Origin: an uncultured Thiohalocapsa sp.
Lineage (GTDB): Bacteria > Pseudomonadota > Gammaproteobacteria > Chromatiales > Chromatiaceae
Assembly: GCF_913062725.1 (NCBI RefSeq)
Contig: NZ_CAJXWY010000030.1
Location: 1 to 48,970, forward strand
Length of the DNA: 48,970 nt
Direction of reading: 5' to 3'
Below the pieces are notes generated by a model. It saw only the letters and a program-made list of their open reading frames with translations, was not told the DNA's origin and searched no databases. Every line of letters starts with the position of its first letter. Positions within the stretch are counted from its first letter, which is position 1. Positions 42,252-48,970 of this stretch are shown here, one piece after another. The position numbers and the translations under genes were made by a program.

Positions 42252-44018
42252 CTAGGCGTGGGTGCTGAGCAACAGGCGCTCGGCGATACCGAACAGCGCC
42301 TGCTTCAGATCAGCGATGTCATCGATGCGGATGGCGAGCGGAAACAGCCGGCTCACATCAGTGCGGATACCAATACCGATCGGCGTGATGCCGGCAGCCG
42401 TGGCCGACTGCACCACCGCCAGGGCGCTGCCGAAGTCGTCCGGAAAGCCGTCGGTGAGGGTGAGCAGGACCTTGCGCGTCTCACTGCGTGGGAGCAGATC
42501 GGCCGCGGCGAACCACAGCGCACCGGTCATGGGCGTCGAACCCCGCGCCCACTGCACGAAGGCACCCGCGCGTTGCACGACCCCCTGTCCATGCGCCACC
42601 ACGGCGGTGACTTGGTCCTGCTGACCGGACCGCCCGGGGAAGGCCGTCACCGCCCGCGAGACACCCCGCATGGGCTCCAGCGCCAGGGCCAATGCCATGG
42701 CGGCATCCAGCGCCAGCAGGTCCTGACCACCGCCCATCGAGCCGGACAGATCCACCAGCAGGTGCAACGCCGTATTGGGCGCGGTGCGCAGGGTCTGACG
42801 CTGGAAGATCCGGGCGTCGCCGACACCGGCGCGATGCAAATGGCCGGGGCTCAGCCTGCGACCGTGACGTGCGGTGCGGTGGCGCGTGAGCGTCTGCGCC
42901 TGCACCAGCCCTTGCAGCCGGGCGGTCAGCTTCGCCGAATGCACCCGTACCCGCGCCAGTGCGGCCTTGCCCTGCTGCGGATCACCCCGGTACAGCTCCA
43001 CCGTCGGCAACAGCGTTGGCACGTGTGGCGCGCGGGCCCGCAGCGTCTCAGCGACCGCCGCGAACAGATCCTCAGGCAGCGCCTCGTCCGTGGCACTGAG
43101 CGCCTGGCGCAATGCGCTCGGCGACGGTGGCTGGCTACCCGGCACCTCGATCGCTGTGCCAGCGCTATCAGCGCTATCCCCGCCGGGACCGGACCCGCTC
43201 TCCTGCGCGCCGGACTCCGCCGTTTCCGTCCCGCCTGCCTCGGCGGTACCCGTGCCCTGCGCAGGCGCATCGCCGAGTGCATCGCCGGGTGCATCGCCGG
43301 GCGCATCGCCGGGTGCATCAGGGGGCGCATCATCGGCGGTGGTGCCATCGTCAGCGCCCTGTCTCTCGTCGTCGCCAGCGCGCGATTGCGCCTGGGGCGA
43401 CTGTGCCGCCTGTTCCAGCAGCGCCAGTATCCGCTGAGCCAGGGCCAGGGCGTCCTGCGTCGAAGCGAGCTGTGGCATCTCCGTCAGCAGCCCATCCAGC
43501 TGGCGGACAAAACCAGCTCCGAAGACCCGGCGCATGACCCGCTGGGCATTCTCGGCGTGCGGGGCCAGCGCGGCTTGCTGGCGGTAGCGGTAGCGGACCA
43601 GGGCCAGCAGCCCATTGCCCAGCAGCTGTGCGGGGCTGTCTGTCGCTGCGACGGGGCGCATGCTGCCGGCGTCCACCAGGTGGGTGATTACCGCATCGAG
43701 CGTGGTGCGCGTGCCCGGGTAGGCGTGGATGATGGCCTGCTCGATGCGAACATCCTCCAGCACACCTTCGATGAAGCGCCCGAGTGGGTGTTGGCTGCGG
43801 GACAGGGCGAAGTCCGTGAACCGCACATGGGCAGCCTCGTGGGCCAGATAGCCATAGGCCAGCGTCCGTGACGCCGGGGTCTCGTCGATCTGCGGGATCT
43901 GAATGGTGGCGCCGTCGGTGTAGGCGTCGGTCCCGCCGACTTGCACCGGGACGTTGAACTTGCGCCCATAGGCGGCGGCGACGATGGGCAGGGCCTGGTT
44001 CAGGGTGGTCAGTGACAT
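42252..44018 (-). CDS. CobT-like protein with HExxH motif and VWA domain
   Basis: This 588-residue protein resembles the cobaltochelatase CobT-related proteins of integrative elements. The N-terminal part has LAHEAAHVRFTDF with a zincin-type HExxH (60-64) and EDVRIE at 88-93 where a third zinc ligand is usual. A low-complexity Asp/Ala/Gly/Pro linker (about 214-300) follows. The C-terminal VWA domain has a complete MIDAS: DLSGS (423-427), Thr495 and Asp523. ATG 44018 lies 6 bases after GGAG. True cobalt chelation is unlikely without a CobN; a MoxR-VWA type partner role for the AAA+ ATPase at 45276 is inferred. Confidence 0.85.
   Translation of the reverse strand: MSLTTLNQALPIVAAAYGRKFNVPVQVGGTDAYTDGATIQIPQIDETPASRTLAYGYLAHEAAHVRFTDFALSRSQHPLGRFIEGVLEDVRIEQAIIHAYPGTRTTLDAVITHLVDAGSMRPVAATDSPAQLLGNGLLALVRYRYRQQAALAPHAENAQRVMRRVFGAGFVRQLDGLLTEMPQLASTQDALALAQRILALLEQAAQSPQAQSRAGDDERQGADDGTTADDAPPDAPGDAPGDAPGDALGDAPAQGTGTAEAGGTETAESGAQESGSGPGGDSADSAGTAIEVPGSQPPSPSALRQALSATDEALPEDLFAAVAETLRARAPHVPTLLPTVELYRGDPQQGKAALARVRVHSAKLTARLQGLVQAQTLTRHRTARHGRRLSPGHLHRAGVGDARIFQRQTLRTAPNTALHLLVDLSGSMGGGQDLLALDAAMALALALEPMRGVSRAVTAFPGRSGQQDQVTAVVAHGQGVVQRAGAFVQWARGSTPMTGALWFAAADLLPRSETRKVLLTLTDGFPDDFGSALAVVQSATAAGITPIGIGIRTDVSRLFPLAIRIDDIADLKQALFGIAERLLLSTHA
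43264..43333 (-). repeat. 12-base tandem repeats in the CobT-like linker
   Basis: About five to six copies of a 12-base unit (GCATCGCCGGGT with variants on the plus strand) encode repeated GDAP in the linker of the CobT-like protein. In-frame copy number could change by slippage. Confidence 0.8.
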
Positions 44019-44115
44019 CATGTGCTCCAGACAAAGAAAAGGCCCGCCGAACTTGCGCACGGCGGGCCTGCGGTTGGTGATGACACCCGATGCGTGGCAC
44101 CGGGTGGGTGGGTTG

Positions 44116-45153
44116 TCAGAAGAAGAAGCTCTGACTGGGCTTCACGGCGTCCGCCTCCGTAGTGGGTGCCTCCGTGGTGGGTGAGGGCGAAACCTCTTGA
44201 GCAACATCGCCCGCGTCTTCGAACAACGACGCAAGCTCTGCCTCGAACGCCGCCAGTGGCATCTGCGCCGGCGCGTCGACCGGGGCCGTGGGTGGCGGCG
44301 GCGCTGCGCACGCGTCCTCCTCGCTGTGCCCGGCCTGCGCCAGCTGCCCGGCGCCATGCTGGGCCATGCGCTCGGCATCGGACAGCAACAGCGCCAGACC
44401 CATGCCCTCGTTGAAGAGGGCACCGGTGATCGGTGCCGTGAGCGGCAGCCGGCCGAGCCAATCCTCGATGCTGTCCACCACCGGCTGGATGCGGCCATCG
44501 ACGAACGACAGACAGGCGAGCTTGTCGCGGATGCGATTGAAGGTGCCGAGGGCCCGGCGGTGGAGGCGGTCCTTGCCCGCGAAGCTCCCTTCCAGGTCCC
44601 GGGCCATCTGCTCCACCTCGGCGAAGATGCCGTTGCCGAGCTGCTGCACCTCCTCTGTCAAGGTGCCCGGCTGCTCCGCGGGCTTGATCTGCACCAGCTG
44701 ATAGCCGAAGCGCAGGCGCCCGCCGACCACCTGGGCCGGCTCCACCGCCCGGCGGATGGCAGCCTCGAACGCAGGCAGCTTGGCAATCCAGTCCTCCAGG
44801 GCCCGGTCATAGCCGGCGAGGAAGGTCTGGGTTTCGGCGTCGAACTCGGCGCGCAGCACATCGAGCTGGGTCGCCAGATCCTCGGCGTGCGCCTTGGGCA
44901 CCGCAAAGCCGCCCAGAAAGCGGGTACCGACCCGCAGGCAGGCACGCTCCGCCGACTGCTTGAGGCGGTGGAACGGCTTCAGGGGCTCGGGATCGCAGAC
45001 ACGCTTGGAGCCCAGCGACACCAGCTCCTCGGGCGGGATCTCGCCATCGAGCAGATTCAGATCCTCGGGCTTGAGCTTCTTTCTGCCGCTCCAAATGCTG
45101 ATTCCCAGCATGACGAGCACGATACGGTCGGTGATGGTCTCGGTGTTGTGCAT
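44116..45153 (-). CDS. DUF3150 domain protein
   Basis: This is a 345-residue, mostly helical protein. SGRKKLKPEDLNL and FLGGFAVPKAHAEDL in the N-terminal half are the family hallmarks. The middle carries long amphipathic helices that may form coiled coils; the C-terminal third is Ala/Pro/Glu-rich and probably disordered. DUF3150 proteins occur almost only beside CobS-like and CobT-like genes in plasmids and integrative elements; their function is unknown. GGGAG precedes ATG 45153. The gene lies between the AAA+ ATPase and the VWA protein in the same direction. Confidence 0.85.
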   Translation of the reverse strand: MHNTETITDRIVLVMLGISIWSGRKKLKPEDLNLLDGEIPPEELVSLGSKRVCDPEPLKPFHRLKQSAERACLRVGTRFLGGFAVPKAHAEDLATQLDVLRAEFDAETQTFLAGYDRALEDWIAKLPAFEAAIRRAVEPAQVVGGRLRFGYQLVQIKPAEQPGTLTEEVQQLGNGIFAEVEQMARDLEGSFAGKDRLHRRALGTFNRIRDKLACLSFVDGRIQPVVDSIEDWLGRLPLTAPITGALFNEGMGLALLLSDAERMAQHGAGQLAQAGHSEEDACAAPPPPTAPVDAPAQMPLAAFEAELASLFEDAGDVAQEVSPSPTTEAPTTEADAVKPSQSFFF

Positions 45154-45220
45154 GGTGGACTCCCGACCGAGCGCGCACGCGCAAGCCTCGCGGCGAGCAC
45201 GAACGCGGTCCCGGTCTGTT

Positions 45221-45257
45221 GGGTTGGGGTAGGGTGGGTTGGGGTGAGCGGGGACGG
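45221..45257 (+). other. G-quadruplex-like tract
   Basis: Within 37 bases of the 122-base gap between the CobS-like and DUF3150 genes, seven runs of three or four G occur on the plus strand, separated by one- to five-base loops (GGGTTGGGGTAGGGTGGG and onward). This fits a G-quadruplex motif. It is on the template strand for the minus-strand genes, so a structure in DNA rather than mRNA is expected. Confidence 0.6.
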
Positions 45258-45275
45258 GTGGATGCGGGCGCAGAC

Positions 45276-46229
45276 TCAGGCGGCCTGTGGTGCCCAGTAG
45301 TCGCCGAAGACATCGGCGGCGATGCGATGGATGGCCTCACGCTGCTCCGGCTCGGCCCGGGCCGTGAGCGCCTGCTGCAGGGCATACTCGAAGACGTTCG
45401 GCGCACCCTTGAACGTCATGCTCAGGGTGGCCCAGCGCACGAGTGTCCGGGTGCTCATGGTCACCGTCAGCTCCCCGGCCTCGCTGTCCGAGCCCATGAA
45501 CAGCCGGCGCACCTCCGCGGCGACCCGGACCATGCGCTCGGCGATGGCCGCCGGCAGCTGGGGCACCGCAGACAGGATCACCTGCTGCTCGACGCCGACG
45601 TCGGGATAATCGACGTGGATCACCCGGAAGCGGTCCATGAACGCCAGATTCTGACGCAGCACACCCTGATACAGCCCGGAAGCATCGCCGGCGCCGGCGC
45701 TGTTGCCGGTGGCGAAGACCCGGAAGCGCCGGTGTGGCCAGATCACCTCACCGCCGTTCTCCGCGATCACCAGCGGCTGGCCTTCCAGGATGTCGTTCAG
45801 GCCCGCCAGCTCCGCCGGGTCCATCAGATCAGACTCGTTGAGAATCAACAGGTGTCCTTCCCGGGCGGCGATGGCGAGGGGGCCATGGACGAAGTGGGTG
45901 GAGCCGTCCATGAGCACGAACTGACCGATCAGGGCGTTCAACTCCATGCGCCCGTGACAGGTCACCGATTGCACCGGCCAGTTCAGCCGCGCGGCGATCT
46001 GCGTGACGAGGCTGGTCTTGCCCGCACCAGTCGGCCCGGTCAGGAACATGCCGTCGCCATGTGCATCGTGCAGATAGGCCAGCACATCACGCAGCAGCGC
46101 GTTGCGGAACACATAGGGCTGGCGGAGCGGGATTTGCGGATGGGTGTCGTCGGCGTACCCGAGGACTTCGAGCCCAGGGCGGGCCTTGACGCCGAAGGTT
46201 GTGGCGACATCGAAACGTTGTGTGGTCAT
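45276..46229 (-). CDS. CobS/MoxR-like AAA+ ATPase
   Basis: This is a 317-residue AAA+ ATPase. The Walker A is GPTGAGKT (65-72) and the Walker-B-like segment LLILNESDLMDP (127-138) has Asn where Asp is usual but keeps Glu132. Sensor 1 is ATGN (173-176), and MDRF near 198-201 is a likely arginine finger. It matches CobS-type ATPases of integrative elements, relatives of MoxR that act with VWA partners. ATG 46229 follows CCGGAGA. The CobT-like VWA protein two genes downstream is the natural partner. Confidence 0.9.
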   Translation of the reverse strand: MTTQRFDVATTFGVKARPGLEVLGYADDTHPQIPLRQPYVFRNALLRDVLAYLHDAHGDGMFLTGPTGAGKTSLVTQIAARLNWPVQSVTCHGRMELNALIGQFVLMDGSTHFVHGPLAIAAREGHLLILNESDLMDPAELAGLNDILEGQPLVIAENGGEVIWPHRRFRVFATGNSAGAGDASGLYQGVLRQNLAFMDRFRVIHVDYPDVGVEQQVILSAVPQLPAAIAERMVRVAAEVRRLFMGSDSEAGELTVTMSTRTLVRWATLSMTFKGAPNVFEYALQQALTARAEPEQREAIHRIAADVFGDYWAPQAA

Positions 46230-46248
46230 GCGGTTCTCCGGTGGTTGG

Positions 46249-46823
46249 TCAGCAATAAAACGCGTAGGTCGCGTCAGCGGGTGCAGGGTCGGGGACAGGC
46301 GGACTGCCAGCGCGCAGTTGCGCCCAGAACGCCAGGCAGCGGGGCACCAGCGCCTGGTGCAGGAAGCGCTCGTCGCGCTGGATGCGGAACTCCAGGGGTT
46401 GCAGCGCGGGCAGGCAGGGGTCGAAGACGAGCCAGCCGCAGTCGGCCTCGGTGACGTAGAGCTGCTGCTGGAGCTGCACCCACGCGAGCTGGTAGGCGGT
46501 GGCATCCGATCCTTGCGCGAGCAGCAGCCGGTGGGTCTTCTCGGTGGGAACCTTCAGCTCCACCGGCTCACCCGCCTCGCTCAACCCATCGAGCGAGGCA
46601 CGCAGCACGGGGTGGGCGGTGGACTCGACGCAGAGCGGTAGCAGCAGGGTGTTGTGGCGCGCCTCGAAGCCCTGACGGACCTGATCCTCCAGGGCGACGC
46701 CACGCCGTACCCAGGGCTTGGCAGCGATGTCCTCGGGTACGGCGAGCCCGAGTTGGTGATGCCCGTCTTGGTGATGCCCGTCAGCGAGGTGATGAAGCCG
46801 CTGATCCGCAGGCCTGCGTTCAT
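46249..46823 (-). pseudogene. YqaJ-type exonuclease, 5'-truncated and frameshifted
   Basis: From about 46752 to the stop the frame reads GLAVPEDIAAKPWVRRGVAL, FEARHNTLLLPLC, LRASLDGLSEAGEPVELKVP and QLQQQLYV, matching the core and C-terminus of YqaJ viral recombinase/exonuclease proteins (catalytic D-(x)n-ExK visible). The N-terminal part with the WHxxR and GITAS motifs is missing. ATG 46823 lies in a different frame (MNAGLRISGF), joined across a 15-base tandem duplication (46753-46767 and 46768-46782), so the gene is not functional as read. In related elements such genes pair with a Bet/RecT annealase, absent here. Confidence 0.65.
46753..46782. repeat. 15-base tandem duplication
   Basis: TTGGTGATGCCCGTC occurs twice in direct succession. 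It marks the point where the YqaJ-like reading frame changes, and probably arose with the rearrangement at the 5' end of that gene. Confidence 0.85.
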
Positions 46824-46904
46824 GAGGCTCTCGACAGTTCTTCGTCGCCTTCAGCCGCCCGCAGGACGTGCTGCTGCTCGTCGGGTTGACCGGCTCGCAC
46901 CCGG

Positions 46905-47753
46905 ATGATGGTTCCGTCCGCAATGTCGCGACGGGATGGACGCGCAAAGGGGCGAATTCCTGGGCGTCAAATCTGCCAGGCCGAGGTGCGGGTGCGCGGT
47001 GCGCGTCTGCTGCCGGGCAGCGTCAAGCCCGTGGTGAGCCGAGACATCGACCGCTACGAGATGCTGGGCGTGATCGACGTGGTGAGCGAGATCGAGCTGT
47101 TCCGCCGACCGGACCTTCGCGGCAACCCGCTGCTGGAGCTTATCGTTGAGGAACTGCCCGGCACGCCGCCGGCCGAGTTCGAGGTGATCATCGACTACAA
47201 GGGCATGAAGCGCCCGGACCTGGATGATGGGCACACGGGCTTCAGCCACATCTACGACTGGCAGATCCACACCTACGCCCATCTGCGCGGGCTGCTGACC
47301 ACCAAGCCGATCATCGCCGGCGTGCTGGTGTACCTGAACGAGCTGGCGCCGACGCGGAGCGACTTTTTCGACCTGCGGCGTGCGTTGCGGCAGGGTACGC
47401 CCGGCGTCCTGGTGCCGGAGCCCAACACGGACGACGCGGATTTGCTCCTGAACTGGAAGGCGTCCAAGCCTGGCGAGGAGCCGCCGCTGTTGTCGTTCCC
47501 GTTCCGGCTGCGACGGGCGATCAAGGTGGTGCCCGTGGACGACGCGTCGATGCAGTCAGCGCTCAAGCAGTTCGACGACACGGTGGGCCGCATCGAGACC
47601 TGCATCACGCAGGAGGCGCAGAGCGGACGCATCATCAGCTCCTGGGAGAAGAACCCGAGCCACGATCCCACCTGCGAGGCCTGCGATTCCAACACCTACT
47701 GCCCGGACCACCACGGAACGACCGTGCCGAGGGTGCCGGGGATCAAGCCCTGA
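46905..47753 (+). CDS. RecB-like PD-(D/E)XK nuclease, probably 5'-truncated
   Basis: The 282-residue frame contains a PD-(D/E)XK core: Asp58 (LGVIDVV), Asp97 and Lys99 (VIIDYKG), and a QxxxY motif (WQIHTYAHL, 120-124) typical of the RecB/Cas4 branch. Three cysteines near the end (257, 260 and 266, TCEACDSNTYCPDH) look like the C-terminal part of an iron-sulfur clamp whose fourth cysteine is normally in the N-terminal region. That region is missing: similarity begins only near RQICQAEV at residue 21. It is thus likely a truncated, inactive gene. An alternative start is ATG 46923. Confidence 0.7.
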   Translation: MMVPSAMSRRDGRAKGRIPGRQICQAEVRVRGARLLPGSVKPVVSRDIDRYEMLGVIDVVSEIELFRRPDLRGNPLLELIVEELPGTPPAEFEVIIDYKGMKRPDLDDGHTGFSHIYDWQIHTYAHLRGLLTTKPIIAGVLVYLNELAPTRSDFFDLRRALRQGTPGVLVPEPNTDDADLLLNWKASKPGEEPPLLSFPFRLRRAIKVVPVDDASMQSALKQFDDTVGRIETCITQEAQSGRIISSWEKNPSHDPTCEACDSNTYCPDHHGTTVPRVPGIKP

Positions 47754-47805
47754 GGCGTTGACGATTGGGGTGGACCTCGGAGCACCTTCCCTGGGCCGCC
47801 CCTTG

Positions 47806-47834
47806 CGCCGATATACAAACGCATATACGCTCCA
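47806..47834 (+). promoter_or_regulatory. Candidate promoter/operator of brnTA
   Basis: Just before brnT the sequence is unusually AT-rich, with ATATAC at about 47812 and again at about 47823 as direct repeats 11 bases apart, and TTGCGC upstream of TATACG as a weak promoter pair. BrnA normally binds its own promoter; these repeats are a possible operator. Confidence 0.35.
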
Positions 47835-47838
47835 AGAC

Positions 47839-48126
47839 GTGATCACATGGGACGAATCCAAGCGGCGCATCAATCTCCAGCTGCACGGGATCGATTTTGC
47901 CGATCTGGAGGCGTTTTTCGATGGTGACCTCTTGACGCGAGAAGATGTTAGAGAGGCTTACGAGGAACCTCGTTTTCAGAGCATTGGAGTGATCTACGGG
48001 GTCGCTCTGTTCGTCGTGTGGACACCCCGCGGCGAAGCGGGCGATGAGCCTCACCTCATTTCAGCTCGTAAGGCAGTGGGTCATGAACAAAAAGCTTGGT
48101 CACAGCGCTATCGAAAAGGGCGCTGA
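47839..48126 (+). CDS. brnT: BrnT family ribonuclease toxin
   Basis: The 95-residue product from GTG 47839 begins ITWDESKRRINLQLHGIDF, the BrnT signature, and has LEAFFDGD, YGVALFVVWTPRG and ISARKAVGHEQKAW. BrnT is a RelE-fold ribonuclease that stops translation under stress; conserved Arg, His and Trp near the end are present. An upstream in-frame TTG at 47758 lacks similarity. It overlaps brnA by 44 bases. Confidence 0.88.
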   Translation: MITWDESKRRINLQLHGIDFADLEAFFDGDLLTREDVREAYEEPRFQSIGVIYGVALFVVWTPRGEAGDEPHLISARKAVGHEQKAWSQRYRKGR

Positions 48127-48400
48127 AGGCAACACCGACTGGGACAAGCTCCGCGCCCGGCCGGATTCAGACGTCCTTTTCACGGAAGACGCCCCGGAGA
48201 CTTCCCCAGACGACTGGGCCGGCGCCCTGGCTCATCGGGGCTTGCCGGTGCCGACACGCAAGACTCAGATCGCGCTTCGCGTCGATGACGACGTTCTGGC
48301 GTGGTTCAAGGCCCAAGGGGCCGGATACCAAACCCGGATGAACGCGGTGTTGCGGGCATTTCGTGATGCGCATCTGCGTACCAACAAGGGTCAGCAGTAG
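48083..48400 (+). CDS. brnA: BrnA family antitoxin
   Basis: This 105-residue protein has a flexible N-terminal half (NTDWDKLRARPDSDVLFTEDA) that would wrap the toxin. A C-terminal ribbon-helix-helix DNA-binding region follows (KTQIALRVDDDVLAWFKAQG, then YQTRMNAVLRAFRDAH). ATG 48083 follows AAGG. Together with brnT it forms a complete type II toxin-antitoxin system, probably autoregulated by the pair. Confidence 0.9.
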   Translation: MNKKLGHSAIEKGAEGNTDWDKLRARPDSDVLFTEDAPETSPDDWAGALAHRGLPVPTRKTQIALRVDDDVLAWFKAQGAGYQTRMNAVLRAFRDAHLRTNKGQQ

Positions 48401-48488
48401 CGGCACCGCCGACGCCTCCCGGGTCGCCGTCGCACTCGCGCCGGCAACCTGACCGGCGCGGAGGGCGTATGGCGGAATTAGCGTCCAG

Positions 48489-48970
48489 ATGACTGATGCG
48501 GCTACCATTGCTTTACCGACGCGCTCTGAGCCGGGCGACCCGGTGGGTGCAGACCTTCGGTCGGGTAACGTGCGGACATCGGACGGCGGCTGGGCCGGCT
48601 TGCTCCCGGACGATTGGCTGCCGGTGGTCGCGGCCATCGCGCCCGGTGGGGCACCGCGGGCCGTGCAGCGGCAGGCGCTGGAAGCGGGGTTGCTGACCAC
48701 TCGCCGTAACCTCATCGTCGCGGCCCCCACCAACTCCGGCAAGAGCCTGGTCGGCATCCTGGTGCTGCTGGAGGCGCTGCGGCACGGGAAGCGGGCGCTG
48801 TTGATCGAACCGTTGCGGGCGCTGGCCGGCGAACAGGCGGAGAACGTGCAGCGTATGCTGGCGGCGTGCGCGGACCTGCTCGACGTCAAGCCCTCGGTTC
48901 GGGTCACGACCGGCGATTACCGGCTCCAGTCCGAGGAGTATGCAGACCCGGCGCCGGCCGCGGAGCTGAT
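48489..48970 (+). CDS. DEAD/DEAH-box helicase, N-terminal part (runs off the window)
   Basis: The first 160 codons are visible. After a variable N-terminus, WLPVVAAIAP and AVQRQALEAGLL (Q-motif-like) lead to Walker A APTNSGKS and motif Ia IEPLRALAGEQ, typical of SF2 Ski2-like helicases that handle DNA or RNA. The DEAD/DEAH box lies beyond the right edge. ATG 48489 has no strong ribosome site. The helicase lies just downstream of brnTA and the PD-(D/E)XK fragment; helicase-nuclease pairs of this kind are common in defence islands. Confidence 0.8.
   Translation, partial: MTDAATIALPTRSEPGDPVGADLRSGNVRTSDGGWAGLLPDDWLPVVAAIAPGGAPRAVQRQALEAGLLTTRRNLIVAAPTNSGKSLVGILVLLEALRHGKRALLIEPLRALAGEQAENVQRMLAACADLLDVKPSVRVTTGDYRLQSEEYADPAPAAEL

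Noticed and set aside
42258..43871. 537-codon plus-strand frame opposite the CobT-like gene
   Set aside because: Antisense to a protein with complete VWA and HExxH motifs; Arg/Gln/Gly-rich without features.
45219..46454. 411-codon plus-strand frame opposite the CobS-like gene
   Set aside because: Antisense to an AAA+ ATPase with intact Walker motifs.

Overview
The window is about 49 kb of a GC-rich gammaproteobacterial chromosome. The left part has the same gene order as Pseudomonas and its relatives (DUF177-rpmF-plsX-fabH-fabD-fabG-acpP-fabF-pabC-mltG-tmk-holB-pilZ-tatD). The base composition, the adjacent sodium-pump oxaloacetate decarboxylase (oadGAB), and the mixture of genes suggest a Chromatiales/Ectothiorhodospiraceae-like bacterium. 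That placement is inference; no rRNA or other strong marker is present.

Region 1 (1-28277) is mostly housekeeping. It begins with a REP-like hairpin element, then a DUF2065 membrane protein, hisZ, purA and oadGAB. The long fatty-acid/cell-envelope cluster follows. It makes acyl-ACP precursors (PlsX, FabH, FabD, FabG, AcpP, FabF), ends septal glycan strands (MltG), and supplies dTMP and the clamp-loader delta' subunit (Tmk, HolB). Many genes are translationally coupled by ATGA/GTGA overlaps. The minus strand then carries a two-domain PPK2 polyphosphate:AMP phosphotransferase, a class V aminotransferase, a type IV pilin with a sigma-54-like promoter, bioA coupled to a small unknown gene, a DUF815 ATPase, ettA and a methyltransferase. 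The region ends in a tRNA-Ser(GGA).

Region 2 (28278-39382) is accessory and starts at the 3' end of the tRNA-Ser, a common integration position. It holds a nonsense-mutated relic of the C-terminus of a type I restriction HsdR, a 21-repeat type I-E CRISPR array, its leader, and a complete minus-strand cas operon (cas3-cse1-cse2-cas7e-cas5e-cas6e-cas1-cas2). A 105-bp element with 15-bp perfect inverted ends lies between cas6e and cas1. A pilin stump of 54 residues lies upstream of cas3.

Region 3 (39383-48970) is also accessory. A secreted right-handed beta-helix protein stands behind an FNR/CRP-like palindrome. Next is a minus-strand module typical of integrative elements: a YqaJ-type exonuclease remnant, a CobS/MoxR-like AAA+ ATPase, a DUF3150 protein, a CobT-like protein with an N-terminal HExxH motif and a C-terminal VWA domain, and a short RadC/JAB protein. 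This module is the best candidate here for a poorly described system: an ATPase-VWA pair with a possible metallopeptidase and a possible JAB isopeptidase. To its right, a head-to-head junction of two 5'-truncated genes marks a rearrangement. It leads to a RecB-like PD-(D/E)XK nuclease fragment, a BrnT-BrnA toxin-antitoxin pair and the start of a DEAD/DEAH helicase that runs off the window.
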